Below, piece after piece: positions 10,701 through 17,666 of a DNA stretch of 64,000 bases. Location of the stretch: NCBI RefSeq assembly GCF_014203735.1, contig NZ_JACHJQ010000001.1, forward strand, positions 917,269 through 981,268, written 5' to 3'. Each line of letters opens with the position of its first letter. The first letter of the stretch is position 1. A program made the translations under genes and the position numbers. The notes beneath the pieces were generated by a model. That model was not told where the DNA came from, did not search any database, and saw nothing but the letters and a program-made list of their open reading frames with translations. Origin of the DNA: Actinophytocola algeriensis. GTDB taxonomy: Bacteria; Actinomycetota; Actinomycetes; Mycobacteriales; Pseudonocardiaceae.

Positions 10701-10927
10701 CAGCCGAGCAAGTGGGTCTTGCCGACGCCTTTCTGGCCCTGCAGCACGATCCCGATCGGGCTCGGTCCGTTGCTGTCCACGGCGGCCTTGATGCCGGCGC
10801 GGACAGCTCGTTCGGCGTCCTGGTGGAGGCCGTCGACGTGGTAGGGGGAGGTGGTCCAGACGTCGTCAGGGGTCTCCGCCCAGTTGAACCGGAGCGCGGC
10901 GAGCGCTTCTCTCGCGTCCTGCATCAT
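7703..10927 (-). CDS. Double P-loop ATPase: N-terminal STAND/AAA-like + C-terminal HerA/FtsK-like translocase
   Basis: A 1074-residue protein with two separate NTPase modules. Module 1 (about residues 1-350) has Walker A GQKGVGKTHL (64-73) and Walker B SVIAVDQLD (237-245), like AAA/STAND ATPases, followed by a region with a winged-helix look (470-590). A Pro/Thr/Ala-rich, probably disordered linker (about 600-668) leads to module 2, a HerA-type (DUF87) pump: Walker A GSGSGKTV (694-701), IVLDPNNDLARLG, Walker B GGLLVMDEAQTL (938-949) and sensor-like ATQAPKGLHNQ (979-988). Its ATG overlaps the stop of the upstream winged-helix gene (ATGA), so it is the last gene of the four-gene TIR unit. Probable role: oligomeric motor or sensor of a conflict system. 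The 143 bp downstream to the next gene hold nothing recognisable. Confidence 0.85.
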   Translation of the reverse strand: MMQDAREALAALRFNWAETPDDVWTTSPYHVDGLHQDAERAVRAGIKAAVDSNGPSPIGIVLQGQKGVGKTHLLGWVRREVQSQDGYFFLVALSTGDVFWSDVVQHVLAGLLKTDDDGERQLTRFLRRLCMRTGTPDSVTKAIVGDASVSVDDLDAFIADLFRLDRGVGKKCADTARALVLFASSDLKKSDIGEDFFDGFDEPEREARDKWGIRPTQKPLHEIAQEIFQLLALTGASVIAVDQLDTLVARSTATPLQTEDDPKLASELSMIADGLMQLRERTRRTLSLVACLPNSWHLLSDKAVDSVPDRFRPSKPLDRIIDPEHGREFVRKWLGVPYANIGFTPPHPTWPVSPDAFGAAWDTYRARELLKRIDAHVEACLRGEIHELTSFDAQVPVVEVEQPRGPEPAYFGELDEQFAELRAGVDVSRPLDERSEDRLMPAYLSAALRSWITEVGNDDMVWKAEPPPEGKPVVHAAIRRTLDEEYDIEEHWTFRAIAAKHHLSALHRIRNARSAAGVRGSANNRHLVLIRNSPWSKGLKTTQELAEFHAKGGKDVDISPEDLRTFGALTEMLTNRSYDLREWLVARKPASNSALLSELLPTTPPPRSSPWPAADPDTRGTDTSGPPTDGHHAASPPGAARQALATPAPPHTGTQPIATPAHQAPSPTAITLGVDQPVAIELESLRKHAVVFAGSGSGKTVLIRRIVEECARRGVSAIVLDPNNDLARLGDAWPSPPTDWAPGDAEAAGDYLDNTDVVVWTPGRASGRPLSFHPLPDFAGVLDDEDEFTAAVEVAVAALASHAKVTGAANKAVRGKAVLREALTHYARKGSRGMLGFIDLLTDLPDGVSRLGSGHAIAADLAENLKAAMVNDPLFAGAGEPADPAVLFTPAPGKRARVSVISFIGLPADEQKQAFVNQLQMEIFAWIKRNPAGDRPLGGLLVMDEAQTLAPSSGVTASTHSTIVLASQARKYGLGLLFATQAPKGLHNQITGNATTQFFGRLNSPAQIAAAKEVAGPKGSTLSDISGLGRGQFYVTGDTFAFRRMQSPLCLTHHPASPLRIEEVLDRASPPPRT

Positions 10928-11547
10928 GATTCCTCGATCGAGATCAGGTGGTTCTCGTCACCACCGATCAACACCGCCGCGGCCCGGTCGTCGGCCTGCA
11001 CGGCCTTGCGGTCGGGGTTGGGGGCGAGCGTCACCTCCTGCTTGCGGCCCAGCGTTTTCAGGACTCCGTCGACATCCTCCTTCGACGCGCCGTTCAGCAG
11101 CGGGCGCAGTTTGGCGAGGTGCACCCAGTCGCCCGGCTTCGACGCGATTTTGCGGTAGGCGTGCCGGATCTGGGTCTCGAGGTCGGCGCCGCCGTCGACG
11201 TCGGGCTGGAACACGTCCGCCAGCTCGCGGCGCTCCCGGTCGAGGTACCGGTCGATACCGTTGAGCACCGCGAAGAACGCGTAGCCGTAGTAGCCGGGAC
11301 GGGTCGGCCGTTGTGCCTTCAGCTCGTAGCGGCAGCGGACCCAGCCATCGTCGGTGAGGTCGTGGACGTACGGCTTGTTGCCCGTGCGGGTGCTGTGGAC
11401 GAGGCCGAGCTCGTTGAGCCGCCTGCGGACGTCACCGGTGATGCGGATGCCGGTGACCTCCTCCAGCTCGGTGTTGTCGATCTCCCGCGCCACCGCCATG
11501 AGGGTGAACAGCGCCGAGACGCCCTGACTGGTGAGCCGATCGTTCAT
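10924..11547 (-). CDS. Winged-helix protein of the TIR/HerA unit, 207 aa
   Basis: No enzymatic motif is visible. Residues 1-75 look like a winged helix-turn-helix (LFTLMAVAREIDNTELEEVTG, then DVRRRLNELGLVHSTRTGNKPYVHDLTDDGW with a wing). Residues 128-185 form a second one (YRKIASKPGDWVHLAKLRPLL, DVDGVLKTLGRKQEVTLAPN). The middle part is YGYAFFAVLNGIDRYLDRERREL. It starts 7 bp after the ATPase gene stop and overlaps the HerA gene by four bases, so it is a coupled member of the operon. It could be a DNA-binding sensor or an adaptor joining the two ATPases; this is inference. Confidence 0.75.
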   Translation of the reverse strand: MNDRLTSQGVSALFTLMAVAREIDNTELEEVTGIRITGDVRRRLNELGLVHSTRTGNKPYVHDLTDDGWVRCRYELKAQRPTRPGYYGYAFFAVLNGIDRYLDRERRELADVFQPDVDGGADLETQIRHAYRKIASKPGDWVHLAKLRPLLNGASKEDVDGVLKTLGRKQEVTLAPNPDRKAVQADDRAAAVLIGGDENHLISIEES

Positions 11548-11554
11548 CGAGTAC

Positions 11555-13186
11555 TCATTTCCTTGTTCGCCAACCGAGTCTGCTGAGCACGACAGTGGAC
11601 AGGTCCGAGACGTTGCCGGGGATCGCGACGTGGCCGTTGTCCTGCGCGGCCGGCGCGCGGTCGATGGTGATCTCCAGTTCGGTCACCAGCTCACGCATGC
11701 GTTCGGCGTCGCCGTCGCGGGCGGCGTTCTCCATGGCGCGCAGGATGCGTTCGACCGAGCGCCAGCCGGTGTAGGGCAGCAGCGTCGTCCTCGCCTGTTC
11801 GAGCGCTGCGGCGGCGTCGGCGTACACCTGGTTCGGGTCGGCCGGTGATACCGAGTCACCGCCCGCCAGCTCCGCGTGGAGCCGCGCCGCCACCTGGCCG
11901 GTGCTGTGGCCCCGGACCAGTTCCAGGTGCCGCAGGTTGCGCAGGAAACCGGGCAGCCGCACCGGGTTCGTCCCCTTCGTCAGCACGGGGAACAGGCGGC
12001 GGTCGGCCTCACCGGCGAGGGTTCTGCGCAGGAACCACTCGGCCTCCGCGGTCTGCCATCGGCTCACCTGGCGGTCGATGACGAGGCACAGGTGGCGGGC
12101 GGTGTCCTGGGTGCTGGCCAGGAAGTCGACGTCGCCGGACAGCGAACTCTCCGCCTTCACGCCCAGCACGCGCAGTTCGCGCACGAGTGCCGTCGCCTGG
12201 TCGTGGGTCGAACGCGGTGTGCTCACCAGGACGTCGACGGCGTAGTCGCGGGTCTGGCCCTGCGCGGCCGCCACGAACGCGTCCCGGTTGTCCGCCAGCA
12301 GGTCGCTGCGGTCCAGCCGGTGCGCCACCACCGCGGCGATCGTCTCCAGCGCGTACGCGATCTGGCTCGCCGACGGCACCCGCTCGGCGAGCACCGGGAG
12401 CTGCTCGCCGAAGCTCCAGTACGACACGTACGGCAGGGTCAGGTGGCGCAGTATCAGCGACGGCTGCACGTTCCGCACCAGCCAGTTGTGGAACAACGGC
12501 GTGGTCAGCTCGGTGCACTTCTTGTACCAGGAGTCCGCCCGCTCGTACTCGACGCGGTCGTCGAACCTGGACAGCACCGGCAGCGCGGTCAGCTGCGGGC
12601 GGTCGTACGGCATCCGGTCGCGGGCCTTGTCCGCGCGGCGCACCACGTTCACCGCGCCGCCCACGCTCTGGTCGTTCGCGGTGAACAGCACCACCAGGTG
12701 GTCGGGGAGGTGGGCGGTGCAGATGCTCGCGATGTCGGCGAAACCCGTGCGGCTGTCGATGAGCACGAAGTCGTACTCCTCGGTCCAGTCCGCGCGGCAC
12801 AGCTCCAGCGCGTCGGCGAACCCCTGGCTGTACAGGGCGGCCCAGTCGATGCTCTGCACGCGTCGCGCGTAGTCCTCGTCCTGTTCGCCGCCCGCCGCGA
12901 GCAGGTGCACCACGCCCGGCTCGTCGAGCACCAGCTCCGTGATGTAGGCGGCCGACGGCTTCCGCGCGCCGGTCGCGAAGTCGTCGACGAGGTCGACGAT
13001 CCCGGTGGTGGGCGGCGACGGCAGCAGCGGCCGGAAGTAGGCGGCCAGTCCCGGCGCCTCGAGGTCCCAGTCGACGGTGAGGACGCGGTAGCCCCAGCGG
13101 GCCAGCAGAACCGCGATGTTGCTCAGCGCGAAGCTGCGCCCGACGCCGCCCTTGAAGGAGTAGAAGGTGACGACCGTGCCCGCCAT
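11555..13186 (-). CDS. KGGVGR-motif (ParA/MinD-like) ATPase with TIR-like C-terminal domain
   Basis: A 543-residue protein. Residues 1-300 form a SIMIBI-class ATPase: the deviant Walker A FKGGVGRSFA (11-20) has Arg in place of the usual Lys-Thr, followed by VDWDLEAPGL (38-47) and Walker B-like FVLIDSRTG (140-148). This matches the KGGVGR variant of ParA/MinD ATPases seen in actinobacterial conflict loci. Residues 315-425 can be read as a TIR-like domain: YAVDVLVSTPR, RHLCLVIDRQVSRWQTAEAEWF (W377, E381 in the TIR W-x3-E position) and RRLFPVL. The last 95 residues are helical, with LEQARTTLLPYTGW and MRELVTELEI, resembling tails called CATRA-associated (memory only). It starts one base after the TIR gene stop. 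Confidence 0.85.
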   Translation of the reverse strand: MAGTVVTFYSFKGGVGRSFALSNIAVLLARWGYRVLTVDWDLEAPGLAAYFRPLLPSPPTTGIVDLVDDFATGARKPSAAYITELVLDEPGVVHLLAAGGEQDEDYARRVQSIDWAALYSQGFADALELCRADWTEEYDFVLIDSRTGFADIASICTAHLPDHLVVLFTANDQSVGGAVNVVRRADKARDRMPYDRPQLTALPVLSRFDDRVEYERADSWYKKCTELTTPLFHNWLVRNVQPSLILRHLTLPYVSYWSFGEQLPVLAERVPSASQIAYALETIAAVVAHRLDRSDLLADNRDAFVAAAQGQTRDYAVDVLVSTPRSTHDQATALVRELRVLGVKAESSLSGDVDFLASTQDTARHLCLVIDRQVSRWQTAEAEWFLRRTLAGEADRRLFPVLTKGTNPVRLPGFLRNLRHLELVRGHSTGQVAARLHAELAGGDSVSPADPNQVYADAAAALEQARTTLLPYTGWRSVERILRAMENAARDGDAERMRELVTELEITIDRAPAAQDNGHVAIPGNVSDLSTVVLSRLGWRTRK

Positions 13187-13187
13187 G

Positions 13188-13757
13188 TCAGAACCTCGGC
13201 AGCGGCGTCATGCCCGGCATCGGCGGGTCCGGCCGCTGGATCGGCCAGTCCGGCTTCCACGGCGGCACCCTGCCGAGCCGTTGCGAAAGATCTATCGCGA
13301 CTTTCTCGATCTCCTCGACGAAATCGATCCAGCGCACGGTCTGCTGAAATACAAGATCCGGTTTGTTCCACTTCTTGAGGTCCCGCCACGACCGTTCCCG
13401 CGCGAAACTCGGGAAGTTGTCGGAGTCGGAGAACAACACCGGGTAGATCAAACCCTGCTGCCCGACCACCCGCTCGCGTTCGGCCATGCTGTGCCACTCG
13501 GCGAGGCACCAGCGCGAACGGAAGTACTGCGGTGAGCACACCGGAACGAGGATCCTCGTGCGGCGCAACGCATCCTCGAGGTGGTCGGGCCAGACGCTGC
13601 CGACCTCCATGCCCTCGTCGATGAACATCCTCGGCTCGTCGGCGAGGTGATCGGCGAGGCAGTCCCGCAGGCGGGGGAAGAAGTGGTGCTTCACCCATTT
13701 GTAGGGGTTGCCCTCGCGGCGATAACTGATGAACACATCAAATGCGTAGTCGGACAC
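13188..13757 (-). CDS. TIR-domain protein, first gene of candidate conflict system
   Basis: A 189-residue stand-alone TIR protein. Strand A and box 1 are YAFDVFISYRR (4-14), then an insertion NPYKWVKHHFFPRLRDCLA, FIDEGMEVGSVWPDHLEDAL, box-2-like RILVPVCSPQYF and SRWCLAEW (81-88) with E87 at the catalytic NADase position. Strand E is GLIYPVLF. A proline-rich tail follows (PPWKPDWPIQRPDPPMP). I chose GTG 13757, directly before VSDYAFDV and with AAGGGG about 11 nt upstream; an ATG at 13814 would add 19 basic residues unlike the family. Expected activity, from the family: NAD+ cleavage or ADP-ribose signalling when triggered. Confidence 0.88.
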   Translation of the reverse strand: MSDYAFDVFISYRREGNPYKWVKHHFFPRLRDCLADHLADEPRMFIDEGMEVGSVWPDHLEDALRRTRILVPVCSPQYFRSRWCLAEWHSMAERERVVGQQGLIYPVLFSDSDNFPSFARERSWRDLKKWNKPDLVFQQTVRWIDFVEEIEKVAIDLSQRLGRVPPWKPDWPIQRPDPPMPGMTPLPRF

Positions 13758-13824
13758 CTCGTGCCGCCGCCCCTTCGACCCGAACGTTGATGCGGTCCGA
13801 GCATAGGCGACCAATGTCCGAAAA

Positions 13825-13834
13825 TTGTTGACAA
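13825..13834. promoter_or_regulatory. Small inverted repeat in AT-rich region upstream of TIR unit
   Basis: TTGTTGACAA (TTGT-tg-ACAA) lies in the most AT-rich stretch of the neighbourhood (about 13800-13840), 68 bp upstream of the TIR GTG. It may be part of the operon promoter or an operator. No -10/-35 pair with good spacing could be settled on the minus strand. Confidence 0.25.
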
Positions 13835-13851
13835 ATAAAGGACAACGTGGC

Positions 13852-14379
13852 CTAACGGTCCGGTGTGTACCTGATCGGGACGTAGGCGTACTCGCCCTGG
13901 GCGTGCCACGTGTACTCCTGGTGCTTGACCGGGGTCGCGCCGAAGTCGTAGGCGACGTACGTGGTGCGGGACGCGTTGGTCCAGTGGTCGAACAGGCGGA
14001 CGTGCTTGCCCCACGCGAGCAACGCGTCGCCGGTGCGGAGCTCGTCCTTGGCGATCATCCGGGACACGTCTGTCAGGTCGTGGTCGAGGCCGTGGCGGGG
14101 CGTGGCGTAGCTGACCGGCAGGCCCCACACCATCGACACGAAACCGGAGCAGTCGGTGCGGTAGTACGGCTCGTGGCAGCCGCCCAGTACGCCGTTCCAG
14201 TCGGTTCGCGCGTAGCCCGTCTCGGCGCGGTAGCACGTGTCCTGGTCGTACAGTGGCTGCGCCTGGAACCACTCCTCGGCCCTGGCCATCATCGGGGCGG
14301 TCGCTGCCGTGTACGGGATCGCGTCCGCGCCGACCGGCAGTGCGACGGCCACCGCGATCGCCCATCTGAGCCACTTCAC
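13852..14379 (-). CDS. Secreted NlpC/P60-like (papain-fold) hydrolase
   Basis: A 175-residue precursor with a clear signal peptide (MKWLRWAIAVAVALPVGADA). The YRTDCSGFVSMVWGLP motif (Cys77) is the catalytic-Cys signature of NlpC/P60 cysteine peptidases and amidases, and GDALLAWGKHVRLFDHW supplies the His (126), the usual Cys-His arrangement. Two further cysteines (49, 68) could form a disulfide in the secreted form. The likely role is cleavage of cell-wall peptide or of another secreted amide substrate. Not linked to its neighbours by overlap; it starts 70 bp from the hairpin terminator of the next gene. Confidence 0.75.
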   Translation of the reverse strand: MKWLRWAIAVAVALPVGADAIPYTAATAPMMARAEEWFQAQPLYDQDTCYRAETGYARTDWNGVLGGCHEPYYRTDCSGFVSMVWGLPVSYATPRHGLDHDLTDVSRMIAKDELRTGDALLAWGKHVRLFDHWTNASRTTYVAYDFGATPVKHQEYTWHAQGEYAYVPIRYTPDR

Positions 14380-14400
14380 CCGGGAATTCTACGTAATGGG

Positions 14401-14434
14401 GACGGTCCCCCTGCACCGTTGCAGGGGGACCGTC
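14401..14434 (-). terminator. Perfect 15-bp hairpin, terminator of the secreted protein gene
   Basis: The arms 14401-14415 (GACGGTCCCCCTGCA) and 14420-14434 are perfectly complementary around a 4-nt loop. The hairpin starts 15 bp beyond the stop of the 14450-15073 gene. No T-run follows, as is common for actinobacterial hairpin terminators. Confidence 0.75.
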
Positions 14435-14449
14435 GTCATCCGCGCCCGG

Positions 14450-15073
14450 TCAGGCGATGGTGGTGGAGGTGAGCACCGGGTTCGGATTGGGGAAGCACGA
14501 CGTCGGGGCGGAGATGTCACCGATGAACGTGCCGACGACCGCGGTGAACGTCAGGCCCGGGTCGTCGTAACTGGTGCCGTACAGGCTGGCATCGATGGCA
14601 CCTGAAGCCCCCGCCGTCAGGTGCGCCGTGATCGTCGGCAGTTCGAAGGTGGCGCCGCCTGCTATCGGGCCCGCGAAGGACACCGTGACGACACCGCCCG
14701 ACTCGGTCCAGGTCGGGTCGCTGCCCAGGCCGGAGCCGCCGGTCAGGTCCACGCCGGTGAGCGTGGCGTTCGCCGGGACGGGGACTTTCAGGGTGAACGT
14801 GTTGACGTTCTTGACCGTGTAACCGGCCGCTTCGGACGGGACCTGGTTCGGGGCCGGGTCGACCACGATGTCCAGGGCGCCACCGGGAGCGACCGTCGCC
14901 GGCGCCGTGGCGTCGACGGTTTGGTTCAGTGCCAGGTTCTCGGTGCCGAGCGGGGTGTCGGCCTGGCAGTCGTAGACGATGTCCGTCGCCGCGGACGCGG
15001 TTGGTGCGAGCACCACGGAGGCGGTGACGGCGACAACGACCGCCGCACCGGTTTTGAGCAGGGTGAACCTCAT
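14450..15073 (-). CDS. Secreted beta-rich protein of unknown function
   Basis: A 207-residue precursor. The signal peptide (RFTLLKTGAAVVVAVTASVVLAPTASA, in parts) ends at an ASA-A type site. The mature part is rich in Thr, Val, Gly and Pro with alternating hydrophobic residues, suggesting an all-beta sandwich. Two cysteines (in VYDCQAD and PTSCFPN) lie near the two ends and could close the fold. ATG 15073 has AAGG 8 nt upstream; GTG 15082 is an alternative. A TATACC -10-like element lies about 30 bp upstream. Similar precursors are common in Pseudonocardiales; no function is assigned. Confidence 0.75.
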   Translation of the reverse strand: MRFTLLKTGAAVVVAVTASVVLAPTASAATDIVYDCQADTPLGTENLALNQTVDATAPATVAPGGALDIVVDPAPNQVPSEAAGYTVKNVNTFTLKVPVPANATLTGVDLTGGSGLGSDPTWTESGGVVTVSFAGPIAGGATFELPTITAHLTAGASGAIDASLYGTSYDDPGLTFTAVVGTFIGDISAPTSCFPNPNPVLTSTTIA

Positions 15074-15208
15074 TGTCCTCACCTTGGAAACGTTGCAGGG
15101 TATAGGTTTCCGGTACCGGTGATGCCCAGGCCCTTCCTTGTCTACTGCTGAGTAGCGATCACGTCAAGCCTTCCCGGTTACCGATAGTGCTCGCACGACT
15201 GCGAAACA

Positions 15209-15236
15209 CGCGCCACCCAATGGGCGAACCGGCGCG
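15209..15236 (-). terminator. Possible terminator after the sulfate-assimilation operon
   Basis: CGCGCC (15209-15214) and GGCGCG (15231-15236) can pair around a 16-nt loop, shortly beyond the stop of the chelatase gene. The stem is short and no T-run follows, so the call is weak. Confidence 0.3.
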
Positions 15237-15257
15237 ACTGAGAGGAGTAACCCCAGG

Positions 15258-15989
15258 TCAGGCGGCTGCGACAGCGGCGGTCGCCAGATAGCGGTCCACG
15301 ATCAGCGACGCGAGCTTCGGTGCGTCACCCATCGGGTCCGCCACCACCGCGTCGCCCGCGAGCGACGCGACCCGGTCCGGCAACCGGCCCGGCGCGAGGA
15401 ACCACGACGCGACCGCGATCCGCCGCGCTCCCGCCGCCCGCAACGCCGCGATCGCGCCGGGCACGTCCGGGTCGGCGGTCGACGCGAACGCCGCCCGCAC
15501 GCCCGCGACCGGGAACCGGCGCGCCCACGACGCGGCCACGGCGGCCACCGCCTCGTTCGCGGGTGCGTGCGACGACCCGGCACCGGCGAGCACGATCCCG
15601 AGCGACGGGTCGTCGAGCCGGGCGCCTGCCGCGACGAGACGCCGCAGCGCCACCGCCGACAGCCGGTCGTCCGGGCCGAGCACGTCCGACACCGACACGG
15701 ACAGCCGGGGGAACCGGGCGTGCGCCTCCGCGACCAGTGCGGGCAGGTCGACCCGCGCGTGGAACGCCGAACCCAGCAACAGTGGCACGATCACCGCTTC
15801 CCGGTGCCCATCGGCCGCGAGCGCTGACAACACGTCCGGCAGCCGCGGCGCGGACAGGTCCAGGAACGCGGCACGGACGTCGAGACCCGGATCGGAGGCA
15901 CGCACCACGTCCAGCAGCGCGGCGATGGACGCGGCGGAACGCGGGTCGCGGCTGCCGTGTGCGACGGCGACGAGTGGCGGCGCGGTCAC
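15258..15989 (-). CDS. Sirohydrochlorin chelatase (SirB/CbiX family)
   Basis: A 243-residue chelatase-fold protein with a duplicated half. AVAHGSRDPRS and GSAFHARVDLP carry the metal-site histidines of SirB/CbiX, and the second half repeats the fold without both histidines (LAGAGSSHAPANEAV, SWFLAPGRLPDRV). It inserts Fe2+ (or Co2+) into sirohydrochlorin. As last gene of the sulfate-assimilation operon it most plausibly makes siroheme for the sulfite reductase encoded at the operon start. GTG 15989 overlaps the permease stop (GTGA), which fixes the start. Confidence 0.88.
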   Translation of the reverse strand: MTAPPLVAVAHGSRDPRSAASIAALLDVVRASDPGLDVRAAFLDLSAPRLPDVLSALAADGHREAVIVPLLLGSAFHARVDLPALVAEAHARFPRLSVSVSDVLGPDDRLSAVALRRLVAAGARLDDPSLGIVLAGAGSSHAPANEAVAAVAASWARRFPVAGVRAAFASTADPDVPGAIAALRAAGARRIAVASWFLAPGRLPDRVASLAGDAVVADPMGDAPKLASLIVDRYLATAAVAAA

Positions 15990-16885
15990 AGCGACCCGTT
16001 CAGTCCGCGGGCACGCAGCACGGCCCGCTCCAGCGGCCGGAACACCAGCAGCTCGATCCCGATGCCCACGAAGAGGATGAGGATGATCGCGGCCATCACC
16101 ATCGACATGTCCGACAGCGACATCCCGTTGTGCAGGAACTGCCCGAGGCCGACCCCGAGCTGCGGCGAGGTCGCGATCAGCTCGGCGGCCATCAGCGACC
16201 GCCACGAGAACGCCCAGCCCTGCTTCAGGCCGCCGAGGAAGCCCGGCAGCGCGGCGGGCAGCAGGATGTGCCGTGCGGACGCCAGCCTGCCCGCGCCGAG
16301 CACCTTGCCGACGCGGGGGAGGATCGGCGGGATCTGGTCCATGCCGGACACGAGCCCGTTCGCGATCGACGGGACCGCGCCCAGCAGCACCACGAAGTAG
16401 ATCGACGCGTCGGTCAGGCCGAACCACAGCACCGCCGCGGGCACCCACGCCACCGACGGCAGGCTCTGCAGACCGGACACGATCGGCCCGATCCCGCGCC
16501 GCACCACCGAGAAGTTCGCGATCACCAGGCCGAGCGGGATCGCCACCACCACCGCGACCAGGAAGCCGATCACCGCTCGGTGCACCGAGATCCACAGGAA
16601 GCCGACGATCTCGCCGCTCGTGACGCGGTCCCAGATCTGGGTCCACACGTCCGCAGGCGCGGGCAGCTGGTACTCGGGCCAGAACGCGGCCGCCCACAGT
16701 GCCTGCCAGATCGCGACGATCACGACCAGCGCGACGACCGGCGGCAGGACCTGGCCGAGGATCTTGCGCCCACACCCGCGGGTGTCCGCGGCCGTGGGGG
16801 TGTCGAGCGCGTCGAGGCCCGCCCCGACGGACGCGGTGTCGTCCTCGACGGTTCCGGTGTTGCTCTGGCCGGGACCGTCAGGCAT
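15986..16885 (-). CDS. ABC transporter permease, SsuC/TauC-like
   Basis: A 299-residue integral membrane protein with about six transmembrane segments after a 40-residue cytoplasmic N-terminus. It has the permease loop of the nitrate/sulfonate/taurine family (AARHILLPAALPGFLGGLKQG; the EAA-like coupling region around residues 205-230). It works with the adjacent ATPase and lipoprotein. The start lies inside the 3' end of the ATPase gene (8-bp overlap). The substrate is probably a sulfur source (sulfonate or sulfate) because the transporter sits inside a sulfate-assimilation operon. Confidence 0.9.
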   Translation of the reverse strand: MPDGPGQSNTGTVEDDTASVGAGLDALDTPTAADTRGCGRKILGQVLPPVVALVVIVAIWQALWAAAFWPEYQLPAPADVWTQIWDRVTSGEIVGFLWISVHRAVIGFLVAVVVAIPLGLVIANFSVVRRGIGPIVSGLQSLPSVAWVPAAVLWFGLTDASIYFVVLLGAVPSIANGLVSGMDQIPPILPRVGKVLGAGRLASARHILLPAALPGFLGGLKQGWAFSWRSLMAAELIATSPQLGVGLGQFLHNGMSLSDMSMVMAAIILILFVGIGIELLVFRPLERAVLRARGLNGSL

Positions 16886-17651
16886 GGCTGCTGATCACCT
16901 CGTGCAGGCGTGTGTTGATCGCGTCCACCACACCTGCCTGCGCGGCCGGGTCGATGTCGTCGACGTGCCACTCCTGCACGACCCGGCCGGGCCGCGACGA
17001 CAGCAGCACCACGCGCTGACCGAGCCGCACGGCCTCGCGCACGTCGTGTGTCACGAACAGGACCGCGGTCTCGGTGGCGCGCCAGATCCGCAGCAGCTCC
17101 GACTGCAGCACGTCACGGGTGATCGCGTCGAGCGCGGAGAACGGCTCGTCCATGAGCAGCAGCGAGTTCCCGTCACCGTCCACAGCGGACGCCAGCGCAC
17201 GCGCGAGTGCCACGCGCTGGCGCATGCCGCCGGACAGCTCGTGCGGCCGCTTGTCGCCGACCCCGGCGAGCCGCACCAGTTCGAGCAGCTCACTGGCGCG
17301 GGCCCGCCGGTCGGCACGCTTCACACCGGCCAGGCGCAGCGGCAGCTCCACGTTGCGGGACGCCGTCAGCCACGGCATCAGCGCGGCCTCCTGGAACATG
17401 ACCGCGGGCCGCGACGTGTTCAGTTCGATCTCGCCCGCCGACGGCGCGTCCAGCCCGGCGACCAGGTTCAGCACGGTCGTCTTGCCGCACCCGGACGCGC
17501 CGAGCAGGCACACGAACTCGCCAGGCGCGACCTCGAGGTCCACCCCGTCGAGCGCGGTGACGGCGCGCCTGCCCTCGCCGAACGTCTTGCCCACGCCGGA
17601 AAGTCGCACGGCGTGGCCGGTCTGAACACCCATCTCGAGCGTCGCGGTCAT
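16878..17651 (-). CDS. ABC transporter ATP-binding protein, SsuB/TauB-like
   Basis: A 257-residue ABC ATPase with Walker A GASGCGKTTVLN, Q-loop VMFQEAALMPW, signature LSGGMRQRVALARAL, Walker B LLLMDEPFSALD and H-loop VLFVTHDVREA. The sequence is of the nitrate/sulfonate/taurine type. It sits between the binding lipoprotein (15 bp upstream) and the permease (8-bp overlap), so the three form one importer. Confidence 0.93.
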   Translation of the reverse strand: MTATLEMGVQTGHAVRLSGVGKTFGEGRRAVTALDGVDLEVAPGEFVCLLGASGCGKTTVLNLVAGLDAPSAGEIELNTSRPAVMFQEAALMPWLTASRNVELPLRLAGVKRADRRARASELLELVRLAGVGDKRPHELSGGMRQRVALARALASAVDGDGNSLLLMDEPFSALDAITRDVLQSELLRIWRATETAVLFVTHDVREAVRLGQRVVLLSSRPGRVVQEWHVDDIDPAAQAGVVDAINTRLHEVISSHA

Positions 17652-17666
17652 GATGGTGCGCCTCCC

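Noticed and set aside
9281-11158. 625-codon open frame on the plus strand across the TIR/HerA unit
   Set aside because: Antisense shadow of the 1074-aa ATPase gene, with compositional bias and no motif.
13188-13757. FxsC-type TIR-like protein of an FxSxx-COOH peptide (RiPP) cluster
   Set aside because: No radical SAM enzyme, precursor peptide ending FxSxx or TPR partner is near; the operon partners are ATPases.
13828-13833. Perfect TTGACA on the plus strand near the TIR operon
   Set aside because: No plus-strand gene follows and no -10 at suitable spacing was found; both neighbouring genes are on the minus strand.
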